This document shows, piece after piece, positions 51,364 to 61,545 of a DNA stretch of 64,000 nucleotides. A program made the translations under genes and the position numbers. Positions within the stretch are counted from its first letter, which is position 1, and every line of letters starts with the position of its first letter. The stretch lies in assembly GCF_902804475.1 (NCBI RefSeq), contig NZ_CADCSU010000047.1, forward strand, positions 1-64,000, written 5' to 3'. Source of the DNA: Flavobacterium bizetiae. GTDB lineage: Bacteria; Bacteroidota; Bacteroidia; Flavobacteriales; Flavobacteriaceae. Below the pieces are notes generated by a model. The model was not told the DNA's origin. It saw only the letters and a program-made list of their open reading frames with translations, and did not search any database.

Positions 51364-52536
51364 TTACTTCTTATTCGCTTCAGATGTCATTTTCTTAATC
51401 AAATCTGTTTCTGCTTTTATGTATGGCGTTCCGTCGTTTTTAAGTACTTCGTGAAACCAAAGTTTTGGCTCTGAATTGTATTTTTTAGTCCAGCTGTCCC
51501 ATGCGTATTTGGTTTGTGTTTTTCCGTCAACAAAACCCCAGTTGATCATACCAACATTGTATTTTTTTGCAATTGGTAAAAAGCCTTCAAAAGTGCTTCC
51601 GTTAGGTCTTGCCATATATTCTGTACACAATAAAGGTTTTCCGTAACGCTGTAATTCTTTGATTACTTTTTCGAAATCTGCCGGAGTATTATAATTATGA
51701 AAAGAAACTACATCAGATTGCTCGATTTGCATTTTGTGCATTGGTTTCATCTTTGCTTCATCGCTCCAGTCTCCTACCCAAACTCCGGAAGTTAAGGGTT
51801 GTGACGGATTGCTTTCTCTCGCCCAGACAAAAACATCTTTTAAAAGTGGTAAGATCAAATCGACTTTGTTTTTGATTTCGATTTTTTCGTAAGATGGTCC
51901 CGTCATATTATCCGGTTCGTTCCAAACATCCCAACCCAAAATACGTTTGTCGTCTTTGAATTTTGCAACGGTTTCTTTTACATATTTCTCTAAACGTGGA
52001 TATTGTGTTTTATCCTGTAGTACTTTTTGTCCCGGACTTTGTACCCAGCCTGAATTGTGTGTGTAGGGTTTTGGGGCTCTTTGTTTTCCTAAAGCAGGAA
52101 ACGGATCCCAGCAGGAATCAAATAAAACGAATAGTGTTTTAATGTGGTGTTTATCTGCAATTTCCAAAAATTGGTCCATTCGTTTGTAAAGTCCTTCCGC
52201 ATCTTGCTGGTGCAATAAATCGTGCAGGTAAACACGCATTACATTCATGCCAATACCTTCTGCCCAACCCAATTCCTGATCGATTCTTTTGGGATCAAAT
52301 GTATCTTCCTGCCACATCTCTAACTGATTTATAGCTGTGCTAGGATAATAATTTGCGCCTACTAACCAAGGTTGTTCTGCATACCATTTATTGGCCTGAT
52401 CTTTTGTCCAGATTTCTCTTTTCTCGATTTTAGCGGTTTCACTTTTACTTTCTTCGGTGTTGTTTTTTTTGTTGTTGCAACTAAGCAATACTAGTCCTGC
52501 CAACATTAATGTCAGATACAATTTTACTTTTTTCAT
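51364..52536 (-). CDS. GH5-like TIM-barrel glycosidase lipoprotein
   Basis: This is a 390-residue lipoprotein with Cys20 (LLSCNNKKN). A GH clan A TIM barrel is indicated by LGWDVWNEPDN with acid/base Glu207 at the end of strand 4 and LLCTEYMARP with nucleophile Glu306 at strand 7. The segment LFVLFDSCWDPFPALGKQ is characteristic of Bacteroidota proteins often labelled cellulase or 1,4-beta-xylanase. The true linkage is not readable. As the first enzyme after SusD in the second PUL it is the candidate backbone-cutting enzyme. Confidence 0.8.
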   Translation of the reverse strand: MKKVKLYLTLMLAGLVLLSCNNKKNNTEESKSETAKIEKREIWTKDQANKWYAEQPWLVGANYYPSTAINQLEMWQEDTFDPKRIDQELGWAEGIGMNVMRVYLHDLLHQQDAEGLYKRMDQFLEIADKHHIKTLFVLFDSCWDPFPALGKQRAPKPYTHNSGWVQSPGQKVLQDKTQYPRLEKYVKETVAKFKDDKRILGWDVWNEPDNMTGPSYEKIEIKNKVDLILPLLKDVFVWARESNPSQPLTSGVWVGDWSDEAKMKPMHKMQIEQSDVVSFHNYNTPADFEKVIKELQRYGKPLLCTEYMARPNGSTFEGFLPIAKKYNVGMINWGFVDGKTQTKYAWDSWTKKYNSEPKLWFHEVLKNDGTPYIKAETDLIKKMTSEANKK

Positions 52537-52573
52537 TATAATTTTTGTTATTATGAACGATCGTTCTTTTAAT

Positions 52574-52606
52574 AAGGGAATCAGATCAAATACATCTGAT
52601 TCCCTT
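52574..52606 (-). terminator. Hairpin between SusD and the GH5-like gene
   Basis: A 13-bp perfect stem AAGGGAATCAGAT / ATCTGATTCCCTT with a 7-base loop and a short T-containing tail. It probably lowers transcription into the enzyme genes relative to SusCD. Confidence 0.65.
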
Positions 52607-52616
52607 TAAAAATGGT

Positions 52617-54143
52617 TTAATATTCTGCGTGTTGTTTTAAGTTCGGGTTATTCTGCACCTCTACTTGCGGAATAGGTAATCTTTGATTTTTTCCTACCAC
52701 AAAGTTTTTAAAATCAGGATCACGAAGTGCAATTTTATCTACAGAAGCCTGAGTGTTTAAATCTCCCCAACGTTTTAAATCTTCCCAGCGAACACTTTCT
52801 CCGGCCAATTCTAAAACACGTTCTGTTTTTAATCTTTCTAAGAATTTATCGTGATCGTTTCCAATTTCAGGATGCGCTGCTGCCAAAGTATTCATGTTGA
52901 CACGCGCTCTCACTAAATCAACATATTGATAGGCATCAGCTGTATTTCCCGTTTCGTTTAGCACTTCGGCGTAACGCAATAATATATCAGCATAACGAAC
53001 CAGTCTGTAGTTGACCTGACTGTAATAATCTTCGTTGTTTCTGTAATAATCACGGCTTCCTTTTCTAAACCACGCTTCGTCATTGCCCCACTCCCAGTTT
53101 TTACCGTATACTTTGTCTCCAAAATCAGCTTGTAATTGTGGGTAGTATAACGTATATCTTAATCTGGTGTCAAGATTTCCGTCTTTGTTTTTTTCTTGTT
53201 TAAAGGCATTTACTAACCAAAAACGAGCTTGTCCGTCTGACCATCCAATTCCTCTTGGTGCAAAAAACTGCGCACGGTTGCTTGAAACTGCAGCACTCTG
53301 ACCTTCATCTGTTCCTCCGCTTTTTTGATCTCCAAACTGAATTTCAAATACGGATTCTTTATTGTTTTCATTTACATCCGTAAAGTTGTCTCTGTAATTG
53401 GCTACCAAATTATATTTGGCACCCGGACCGCTAATTAAATATTCTAATGCCGTTTTTGCTTCGGCCCATTTGTGCTGTTGCATGTATACTTTTGCTAAAA
53501 AAGCCTTTGCAGCTCCTTTGTCAGGTCTTCCGGTTTGATCTGCTGACCATGAAGAAGGCAAATCGGCGAAAGCCTCATTCAAATCTTTTTCTACTTGTGC
53601 AAAAACTTCGGTTACATTTTTCTGTGCCGGCAAATCTGCAGGTGTAGAAGGCTCTAAAACGATTGGAATATTCTCCCAAAGAATGGCAGCATAATAGTAA
53701 TGCAGCGCTCTAAAAAACTTCGCCTGTGCTATAATTTTCTTTTTGTCGTCTTCATTCTGAAAAGTAATATTTGGCACATTTGCTAATACCTGATTACATC
53801 TAAAAACGGCTTTGTACGTATCTCTCCAGGTTACTACCTGCCCTTCCCAAAAATTATAATTGATATAATTAAATCTGGTCCAGTCTGCTAATTCTGTCCA
53901 CGGGCTATTGCTGAATCCTTCATCAGACGTTAAATCCAAACGGAAATAAATCCATCTTGCCCATAATCCATCTTTATAAAACATGGCATAAATAGAGTTT
54001 ACTCCTGCCTGTGCGTCACTTTCGGTCTTCCAATACTGATCTACTGTTACAGCATTTGGGTTGTTCAGGTCCAGTTCGTTTTCACATGAAGATGTGAAAA
54101 ACAGGCCTGAAAAAATTGCTATTAAAACTATTATTCTTTTCAT
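52617..54143 (-). CDS. SusD/RagB surface glycan-binding lipoprotein, second PUL
   Basis: This is a 508-residue lipoprotein with Cys20 (FTSSCENELD). SusD features: NPNAVTVDQYWKTESDAQAG, AQAKFFRALHYYYAAILWEN, LLRYAEVLNETG and the C-terminal VLELAGESVRWEDLKRWGD / NQRLPIPQVEVQNNPNL. Length is normal, with no insertion like that of the first SusD. It lies 18 bp after its SusC partner and binds the glycan as the transporter lid. Confidence 0.95.
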   Translation of the reverse strand: MKRIIVLIAIFSGLFFTSSCENELDLNNPNAVTVDQYWKTESDAQAGVNSIYAMFYKDGLWARWIYFRLDLTSDEGFSNSPWTELADWTRFNYINYNFWEGQVVTWRDTYKAVFRCNQVLANVPNITFQNEDDKKKIIAQAKFFRALHYYYAAILWENIPIVLEPSTPADLPAQKNVTEVFAQVEKDLNEAFADLPSSWSADQTGRPDKGAAKAFLAKVYMQQHKWAEAKTALEYLISGPGAKYNLVANYRDNFTDVNENNKESVFEIQFGDQKSGGTDEGQSAAVSSNRAQFFAPRGIGWSDGQARFWLVNAFKQEKNKDGNLDTRLRYTLYYPQLQADFGDKVYGKNWEWGNDEAWFRKGSRDYYRNNEDYYSQVNYRLVRYADILLRYAEVLNETGNTADAYQYVDLVRARVNMNTLAAAHPEIGNDHDKFLERLKTERVLELAGESVRWEDLKRWGDLNTQASVDKIALRDPDFKNFVVGKNQRLPIPQVEVQNNPNLKQHAEY

Positions 54144-54161
54144 TACGCGATTTTTTTAAAA

Positions 54162-57100
54162 TTAGAAGCTAAATTCAACACCAAATGAATACGTCTGTAA
54201 ATTTGGGAAAGCGCCATTATCAACACCTCTCTGAAAAATATTAGAGTTACTGAACTCAGGATCTAAACCTTTGTATTTTGAAATTGTAATTACATTTTGT
54301 GCCGATATAGTTAATCTTGCTCTTGTAATTCCTGCTGTTTTCAAAACACTATCCGGAATGTTGTATCCAAATCCGATGTATTTTAGGCGGATAAAATCAC
54401 CACTTTCTAAGAATCTGTCTGTATCTCCTCTTGAGTTTAGGGTTGTTCCTTTTACAATTCTAGGAAAATCGGTATTAGGGTTTTCCGGAGTCCATGGCTG
54501 AATTCCTCTTCTGTAATTACTATTGTCATCAAAACGATCTACAACACTTCTAAATCCGTCGTAAACTGTTGCTCCGTGAGACGCGATCCAGTTCATAGAA
54601 AAATCAAAACCTTTGTATTCTGCTCCTGCATTTAAACCCATTTCAAATTCCGGCCAGGGACTTCCTACGATGTCTTTGTCTTCGTTTGTAATTTCTCCGT
54701 CGCCGTTAATGTCTTTAAAGCGAATATCTCCCGGTTTTGCATTTGGCATAATTACTTTACCATCGGCGTTTTTGTAGTTGTTAATTTCAGCCTGGTTTTG
54801 AAATAATCCGTCAGTTTGCAAAACGTACCACATTCCTACTGCGTTTCCGGCACGTGTGATCGTATTATCCTGAATGTTTTGGTTTTGTCCGTTACCTAAT
54901 GAAACCAGTTTATTATTCACTTTAGTGAAATTGATAGAAGCATTAAAAGAGAAATCATTGATTTTTTTGCTGTAAGCCAATTCCAGTTCAAGACCTTTAT
55001 TTTCTACCGTTGCAGCATTCGAAATTGGATTTCCTCCGTCGTTACCTGTAGTCAATAAAATTGGAAAACCAAACAATACATCTTCTGTACGTGCCACAAA
55101 ATAATCGGCTGTAAAGCGTAAATCATTGTTAAGCACACCAAGATCTAACCCAAAGTTGGTTTGTTTTAATTTTTCCCAACGCAATTGTGCGTTTGATAAT
55201 CTTACCTGAGTTGCAGCAGGATACAAACCTTGTCCGTTACCCAAAACTACAGTTCCAAACGTATTGATGAAACTTTTGTATTCGTAGTTTCCAATATTTC
55301 CTGAACCCAGTTCTCCGTAACTTGCTCTTAGTTTTAAATCTTTAATAAATTCTGATTTAAAGAAAGATTCGTTGTTAATTCTCCATCCCGCAGAAACTGA
55401 TGGGAAATTCCCCCATTTGTTGTCATCGCTAAATCTTGATGAACCATCGCGACGTATCACTGCATTAATCAAATAACGATTGTCATAATTGTATTCTAAT
55501 CTTCCTAAATAAGAAGTTAGTGCCGCTTCGTTTCTAAAGCCTCCTACTTCCGGTGAATCTCCTAAATCTAAAACATCATAGTACGAACCTGTTCCTGAGT
55601 TGATTAAAAGATTTCTTTTTGTTCCGTAAATTTGGTTGTAATTGTCTTTTTGAAATGTTTGACCTACCAAAACCGTCAAATCATGTTTACCAAATGCTTT
55701 TTTGAAAGTCAATGTGTTTTCGTAAAGCAATGTTTCTGATCTTCCTTTATTTTGGTTGATGAATGATTTTTCTACCGGTTGGTTTAATGTCCAGTTCCCT
55801 AATTTTCTCATGAAATTATAGCTGTCAAAGCTGGTTTCATATCCAAAATTAAAACGGTATTTAAGCCACGGCGTGAATTTAAGTTCAGACCAGATGTTTC
55901 CTCTTATTCTGAAATTTTCGTTTATTGTATTGGCAAAATCAGCCAATGCAAGCGGGTTGGTACCAAAAGTATCCGCAACACCCTGTTTTCCGTAACCATA
56001 ACCTCCCGGGTTAGCAGCGTCATAAACCGGAATTGTAGGCGTTAATCGGTACACATCGATAATTGGATTTCCTGACATTTCATCGGTTTTAGAATTACTG
56101 ATGGCAATGTTTTCTCCTATGCTGAAAATTCCTTTAGAACCGCTTGAATTTACTCTAAATGAAATTCTGTCAAAATCAGTTCCTACTACAGTTCCTTTGT
56201 TTCCAAAATAATTTCCCGACATAAAAAATGATGAGTTATCTCCTCCTCCGGAAACACTTACATTATAGTCGTTTATCATTCCGTTCTGAAAAACTACATC
56301 CTGCCAGTCTGTATCTACAGCCATATTTAAGTTTTGTCTTGGCGCTCCGGCATTATCATAAGCCTGATTGTTGAATTTTGCGAACTCTTCAGTTCCCATT
56401 AAATCATATCTTGGCATAGAAGTAAAACTCGTTTTAGCTGAAGCTTCAACTTTTAGCGGGCCTTTTTTACCTTTTTTCGTGGTAATAATGATTACACCAT
56501 TTGCTGCTCTTGAGCCATAAATTGCTGCGGCTGATGCATCTTTTAAAACCTGAATCGTTTCGATATCATTAGGGTTAAAATCGCGGTTTGCCGATGTAAC
56601 CAAGCCATCAATTACATATAATGGATTGGTGCTTTGAAGATTTTTTAAACCACGAATTTCGATATTGGCTTCCTGTCCCGGACGTCCGCCGCCACGAACT
56701 TTAACTCCTGTAACTAAACCCTGAAGTCCATCGGCAACGGTGGTAACCTGACGCTTTTGAATTTCGTCGGCTTTTACAAGAGAAACAGCTCCTGTAAGAT
56801 CCTTTTTTTGCTGCGAACCGTAACCTACAACTACAATTTCGTCTAGTTTCATCGCATCTTCAGGTAAAGAAGCGTCTATTGTTGTAGCATTATTAATCGC
56901 GATTTCGATGGTTTTAAATCCCTGCGAACTAAAAATCAGGGTTTGATTTGAAGCTGCAGTAATTTTATATCTTCCGTCGAAATCGGTAACTGCTCCGTTT
57001 TTGGTATTCTTGATGACAACGTTTGCAAACGGAATTGGTTCTCCTGTCGAAGAAGCTACTTTTCCCGTTATGGTTATTTGCTGTTGCGCATACGTTTGCT

Positions 57101-57170
57101 GCACTAATAAACTAAAGAAAAACAAGAGGTAATATCTCTGCTTTAAAATTTGAGTGAGTTTGGTTTTCAT
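54162..57170 (-). CDS. SusC/RagA TonB-dependent transporter, second PUL
   Basis: This 1002-residue outer-membrane transporter has a signal peptide (TYAQQQ), a carboxypeptidase-like domain (ITGKVASSTGEPIPFANVVI, residues ~33-115), LDEIVVVGYGSQQKKDLTGA opening the plug, a plug (LQGLVTGVKVRGGGRPGQ, LKDASAAAIYGSRAANGVII) and a barrel ending FGVEFSF. With the SusD below it imports the second PUL's oligosaccharides. It is divergent from the HTCS across a 389-bp region carrying phased GTCAA repeats. Confidence 0.95.
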   Translation of the reverse strand: MKTKLTQILKQRYYLLFFFSLLVQQTYAQQQITITGKVASSTGEPIPFANVVIKNTKNGAVTDFDGRYKITAASNQTLIFSSQGFKTIEIAINNATTIDASLPEDAMKLDEIVVVGYGSQQKKDLTGAVSLVKADEIQKRQVTTVADGLQGLVTGVKVRGGGRPGQEANIEIRGLKNLQSTNPLYVIDGLVTSANRDFNPNDIETIQVLKDASAAAIYGSRAANGVIIITTKKGKKGPLKVEASAKTSFTSMPRYDLMGTEEFAKFNNQAYDNAGAPRQNLNMAVDTDWQDVVFQNGMINDYNVSVSGGGDNSSFFMSGNYFGNKGTVVGTDFDRISFRVNSSGSKGIFSIGENIAISNSKTDEMSGNPIIDVYRLTPTIPVYDAANPGGYGYGKQGVADTFGTNPLALADFANTINENFRIRGNIWSELKFTPWLKYRFNFGYETSFDSYNFMRKLGNWTLNQPVEKSFINQNKGRSETLLYENTLTFKKAFGKHDLTVLVGQTFQKDNYNQIYGTKRNLLINSGTGSYYDVLDLGDSPEVGGFRNEAALTSYLGRLEYNYDNRYLINAVIRRDGSSRFSDDNKWGNFPSVSAGWRINNESFFKSEFIKDLKLRASYGELGSGNIGNYEYKSFINTFGTVVLGNGQGLYPAATQVRLSNAQLRWEKLKQTNFGLDLGVLNNDLRFTADYFVARTEDVLFGFPILLTTGNDGGNPISNAATVENKGLELELAYSKKINDFSFNASINFTKVNNKLVSLGNGQNQNIQDNTITRAGNAVGMWYVLQTDGLFQNQAEINNYKNADGKVIMPNAKPGDIRFKDINGDGEITNEDKDIVGSPWPEFEMGLNAGAEYKGFDFSMNWIASHGATVYDGFRSVVDRFDDNSNYRRGIQPWTPENPNTDFPRIVKGTTLNSRGDTDRFLESGDFIRLKYIGFGYNIPDSVLKTAGITRARLTISAQNVITISKYKGLDPEFSNSNIFQRGVDNGAFPNLQTYSFGVEFSF

Positions 57171-57230
57171 TGATTTTTCATTTTAGATAGTTTTCTTTCT
57201 TGGTTGGTTTTACAATTAATTGGTAAAGTT

Positions 57231-57293
57231 TTAGCCGTCTTTTATTCGAACGGCACGCCATTTTAAATTGGCACATGATAATAATCTGTTCAT
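57231..57293 (-). CDS. Possible 20-codon leader ORF before the second SusC
   Basis: On the minus strand ATG at 57293 opens 20 codons (MNRLLSCANL...RIKDG) ending 60 bp before the SusC start. It is probably inside the SusC leader and not similar in sequence to the leader ORF of the first SusC. It could be a chance ORF. Confidence 0.2.
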   Translation of the reverse strand: MNRLLSCANLKWRAVRIKDG

Positions 57294-57369
57294 TTTAATT
57301 CAAAAGTATTAATGGTGTTATTTTTTAAAGTTAATTTTATTGATGCTCTATTTTTATAGCCTAAAAATT

Positions 57370-57461
57370 GTCAATATCATTTATTTAAAAAGTCAAAGTA
57401 GATGATTTTAATTCAAAATAAAATGATTCATTTGTGTCAATTTCTATCTTAAATGAGTCAA
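57370..57461 (+). promoter_or_regulatory. Four helically phased GTCAA direct repeats
   Basis: GTCAA starts at 57370, 57392, 57436 and 57457, giving spacings of 22, 44 and 21 bp, with flanks mostly AAA(A/T)(G/T). An inverted copy (TTGAC) lies at 57513. Direct repeats about 21 bp apart are the usual AraC-domain pattern, fitting the HTCS encoded alongside. Confidence 0.45.
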
Positions 57462-57559
57462 ATTGTAGAATATAAGCCCAATAAACACTGGTTTGCATCA
57501 TTTTGTTGAACATTGACACGATTTGATTAAAACATGATTTTATCTTAAATAACACAACA

Positions 57560-60500
57560 ATGCGTAAATTCTTTCTTTTTTTATTTTTATTGATTTTTTC
57601 GATAAATTTTATTCAGGCACAAGAATATTATTTTAAACATTTTCAGGTCGAAGAAGGACTTTCAAACAACACTGTTTTGACTTCTTTGCAGGATGATGAT
57701 GGCTTTATGTGGTTTGGAACTAAAGACGGTTTAAACCGGTTTGATGGCTATCGTTTTAAAACTTATCGCAGTACTGGAAACCCTATTCATAGTTTAGGAA
57801 GCAACTATATTCAGTCGCTGCATGAATATAAAGGTGTAATTTGGGTAGGTACTGATAAAGGATTATATCAATACAATAAAAAAACAGATGAGTTTACTGT
57901 TCTAAATGAAGCAATTAACGACAGGATAAACGATATTAAGCACGATAAAAACGGGAATATCTGGTTTATTTCAGGAAATATTCTGTACAAATATTCGACG
58001 GTAAAAAAAGAAACCAAAACGTTTAATCCTAATAAATACTTTATTGTTACCTCGATTACGCAAGATGCAAACGGTCAGATCTGGGCTTCATCTTTAAATA
58101 AAATCTACCGTTATTCTGAAGAAAATCTCTCGTTCGAAAACATTCCGATAACGCCTCCTGCGGGTTCAGCAAATTTTAGAATTACCGTAATTTATGCTTT
58201 GGATAAAAATAATGTTGTAATTGGTACTCAGGATGATGGGGTTTTGGTCTATAATATTCCGAACAAAACAACGTCAAGCCTGGTTTTTTCGTCTAAAAAT
58301 CCGGTTTATGTACGACAATTTAAAAAGAAAGGCAATGACGAACTCTGGATTGCCAGCGAATCTGGGGTTTATGTGTACAACCTAAAAACGAAAGTGAGTG
58401 TAAATCTTAGAAAAAATTATAATGATCCGTATGCAATTTCAGATAATGCGGCGTATTCTATTACTATTGATAAGGAAAACGGAATTTGGATCGGGACTTA
58501 TTTTGGCGGTATCAATTACCATCAAAAACAATACACGCAATTCAAGAAATACTTTCCGCAGAAAGGACAAAACTCCATTAGCGGAAGCGCTGTCAGGGAA
58601 ATTCATAAAGATGATAAAGGCGATCTCTGGATTGGAACCGAAGATGCAGGCCTAAACCGGTTTAATCCTAAAACGCAGCAATTTATCTCGTATTTGCCAA
58701 ACGGAAGCAAAAACAGTGTTTCCTATTATAATATACATGCTTTAATGCCCCGAAAAGACAAAATTTGGGTAGGAACTTTTGAGCATGGTCTGGATGTTCT
58801 GGATCGAAATTCCGGTGCGGTAATCAAACATTACAGCGCCAATAATCCGTCGTCAGGATTGCGAAGTAATTTTATTTTCTCTTTTTATAAAACAAAAAAA
58901 GACGAACTGATTGTCATTACAACAATGGGACTTTATTTGTATAACGAGCAAAACGACAATTTCGACACCTTAAAAACCTTTCCTGAAACAACACATTATA
59001 CCAATTATAAAGAAGATCGCGACGGAAATTTGTGGGCAGGAAGTTATCGCGATGGTTTGTTTTATTATAATCCGAAGACCAAAAAGAAAGAGGTTTTTAT
59101 TTATGATTATAAAAACCCGAATGGCATTAGCAATAATTCGATCAATTATATTTTTGAAGACAGTTCGAATCATTTATGGTTTGCAACCGAAAACGGTTTG
59201 AATTTGTTCGATAAAAAAAGCAGAACGTTTAAAAAATTCACCACCAAAAACGGATTCCCGAGCAATGTTGTGTATTCGATTTTGGAAGATGATGCTAAAA
59301 ATTTATGGCTTACCACATCGAAAGGTTTGGTGAAATTTGGCCCGGATCATAAAAGCATTAAAATTTACACCACAGCAAACGGTTTACTGAGCGATCAGTT
59401 TAATTATGCCTCGGCTTTTAAGGATGTAAATGGCGATATGTATTTTGGAAATCTTAACGGCATGATTAGCTTTAATCCTAAGAATTTTACCAAAAACAAA
59501 TACACGCCTTCGATTTTTATTACCAATCTTCAAATTAATAATAAGGATATTTATGCCAACGGAGATGATTCGCCTATAAAACAATCTATTTCGCATATTG
59601 ATGAACTGGAACTCAACAACAATCAATCTTCTTTTAATCTTGAATTTGCGTCTTTAAATTATACGGCTCCGGAACTTACTGAATATTGGTATAAACTCGA
59701 AAATGTAAATAATGAATGGGTATATCTGGAACGCAACAATAAAGTTTTCTTTACCGAATTAGCGCCTGGAGATTATGTTTTTAAAGTAAAATCTTTGAAT
59801 AGTTTTGGGGTTTGGAGTAAAGAAATTGAATTAAAAATCAGGATTCTGCCTCCGTTTTGGGCCAGTTCTTATGCGTATTTTTTCTATTTTTTATTGATTT
59901 GTGGTTCGTTTTATTACATCATTCGTTATTCGCAAAACCTCACTCAGATTAAAAACAATCGAAAAATAAAGCATCTTAACGACGAAAAAGAGAAAGAAAT
60001 CTATCAGGCCAAAATTGATTTCTTTACGAATGTAGCGCACGAAATAAGAACGCCGCTAACGTTGATAAAAGGCCCGTTAGAAAAGCTTTTGGTCATGGAT
60101 CATCAATTGCCGGAAGTACCTCAGAATCTTTCGATAATGAAAAAAAATACCTCGAGATTATTGAAATTGGTTAATGAATTACTGGATTTTAGAAAGTCGG
60201 AAATTGGCGGATTGAAACTGACTTTTGTCGAGGCAAATATTTCATCGATGGTAAGGAATTTTCATTTAAGATTCAGTCAATTGATTGAAGAAAAGGAAAT
60301 TGAGTTTGAACTGGAATTGGGTGATAAGGATATTTTTGCTTTTGTAGATAAAGAGGCTTTTAAAAAGGTGTTGAGTAATTTGATGAATAATGCGATTAAA
60401 TACTCCAAAGATAAAGTTTCGATTTCGCTTTTTAGGGATGAAAAAAAACTGACTTTGATCGTGAAAAACGACGGAAATTTGATTCCGTTTCATTTGAAGG

Positions 60501-61510
60501 ATAAGATTTTTGAGCCGTTTTTCAGGGTTGATAATATGAATGCAACTTCGGGAACGGGAATTGGACTTTCGCTCGCACATTCGCTGACACAATTACACAA
60601 CGGAAGTTTACAGCTGCTTCAGGATGCTAAACTAAATGTTTTTGAACTTGTTGTACCGCTGCGTCAGGAAGAGGAATTTATGTTTTATAATGAACCTGAA
60701 AATGAAGCAAATGAAGCAGAATCTGAAACTATTGAAACCGAAAACAAACAGGAAAAGCCTCAACTTTTAATTGTAGAAGACAATGAAGATTTACTAAACT
60801 TTATTTCAACCGAATTGTCGTCGATTTATACGGTTTTAAAAGCAGATAACGGAGAAAACGCACTGAAAATCATTCACAACGAGAATATTCAACTTGTTAT
60901 TAGTGATGTTTCGATGCCTGTTATGGATGGAATTACGTTGTGTAAAGAAATTAAGGCGAATCTCGAAACGAGTCATATTCCAGTAATTTTGCTTACCGCT
61001 AAAAACTCGCTGAAATCTCAAATTGACGGACTTGGATCTGGTGCAGATGCTTATATCGCAAAACCTTTTTCGATGGATTATTTAAAGGTTCAGGCGAATA
61101 ACCTGATCGAAAACCGAAAACAGATTATGAATTATTATGCGAGTTCTCCCCTTTCTCATATCAAAAGTATTGCGCACAATAAAACCGATGAAAAGTTCCT
61201 TAAAAAACTCGACGAAGAGATTTTAAAAAACATCACTGATTCGGATTTAAGTGTAGAATCTTTGGCAGAAATTATGAATATGAGCCGTTCGACTTTATAT
61301 AGAAAAATAAAGGATATTTCGAACTTAAGCCCAAACGAACTTATCAATATTGTTCGTTTAAAAAGAGCCGCAGAACTCCTTTTGAATGAGAATTTTAAGA
61401 TGTATGAAATTGCCGAAAAAGTGGGCTATAAATCGCAAACGAGTTTTGGCAGAAACTTTCAAAAGCATTTTTCGATGACACCATCTGAGTACATTGCCAT
61501 GAATAAATAA
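57560..61510 (+). CDS. Hybrid two-component system regulator (HTCS) of the second PUL
   Basis: This 1316-residue sensor-regulator has a signal peptide (FIQAQEY), a two-propeller periplasmic sensor (repeated WFGT, IWVGT, LWIGTEDAG blocks, ~20-690), a Y_Y_Y domain (YWYKLENVNNEWVYLE, LAPGDYVFKVKS) and a membrane helix near 775-795. His827 follows in FFTNVAHEIRTPLTLIK, then an ATPase (SGTGIGLSLAHSL), a receiver with Asp1116 (LVISDVSMPVMDG) and an AraC HTH (MSRSTLYRKIKDISNLSP, VGYKSQTSFGRNF). The ATPase N-box NLMNNAIKYSKD is intact, but the usual DxGxG is NDGNLIP, which may weaken nucleotide binding. It controls the divergent SusCD and probably the whole locus. Confidence 0.94.
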   Translation: MRKFFLFLFLLIFSINFIQAQEYYFKHFQVEEGLSNNTVLTSLQDDDGFMWFGTKDGLNRFDGYRFKTYRSTGNPIHSLGSNYIQSLHEYKGVIWVGTDKGLYQYNKKTDEFTVLNEAINDRINDIKHDKNGNIWFISGNILYKYSTVKKETKTFNPNKYFIVTSITQDANGQIWASSLNKIYRYSEENLSFENIPITPPAGSANFRITVIYALDKNNVVIGTQDDGVLVYNIPNKTTSSLVFSSKNPVYVRQFKKKGNDELWIASESGVYVYNLKTKVSVNLRKNYNDPYAISDNAAYSITIDKENGIWIGTYFGGINYHQKQYTQFKKYFPQKGQNSISGSAVREIHKDDKGDLWIGTEDAGLNRFNPKTQQFISYLPNGSKNSVSYYNIHALMPRKDKIWVGTFEHGLDVLDRNSGAVIKHYSANNPSSGLRSNFIFSFYKTKKDELIVITTMGLYLYNEQNDNFDTLKTFPETTHYTNYKEDRDGNLWAGSYRDGLFYYNPKTKKKEVFIYDYKNPNGISNNSINYIFEDSSNHLWFATENGLNLFDKKSRTFKKFTTKNGFPSNVVYSILEDDAKNLWLTTSKGLVKFGPDHKSIKIYTTANGLLSDQFNYASAFKDVNGDMYFGNLNGMISFNPKNFTKNKYTPSIFITNLQINNKDIYANGDDSPIKQSISHIDELELNNNQSSFNLEFASLNYTAPELTEYWYKLENVNNEWVYLERNNKVFFTELAPGDYVFKVKSLNSFGVWSKEIELKIRILPPFWASSYAYFFYFLLICGSFYYIIRYSQNLTQIKNNRKIKHLNDEKEKEIYQAKIDFFTNVAHEIRTPLTLIKGPLEKLLVMDHQLPEVPQNLSIMKKNTSRLLKLVNELLDFRKSEIGGLKLTFVEANISSMVRNFHLRFSQLIEEKEIEFELELGDKDIFAFVDKEAFKKVLSNLMNNAIKYSKDKVSISLFRDEKKLTLIVKNDGNLIPFHLKDKIFEPFFRVDNMNATSGTGIGLSLAHSLTQLHNGSLQLLQDAKLNVFELVVPLRQEEEFMFYNEPENEANEAESETIETENKQEKPQLLIVEDNEDLLNFISTELSSIYTVLKADNGENALKIIHNENIQLVISDVSMPVMDGITLCKEIKANLETSHIPVILLTAKNSLKSQIDGLGSGADAYIAKPFSMDYLKVQANNLIENRKQIMNYYASSPLSHIKSIAHNKTDEKFLKKLDEEILKNITDSDLSVESLAEIMNMSRSTLYRKIKDISNLSPNELINIVRLKRAAELLLNENFKMYEIAEKVGYKSQTSFGRNFQKHFSMTPSEYIAMNK

Positions 61511-61545
61511 TTTATTATTACAATTAGCTTATAAGGATGAATGTA

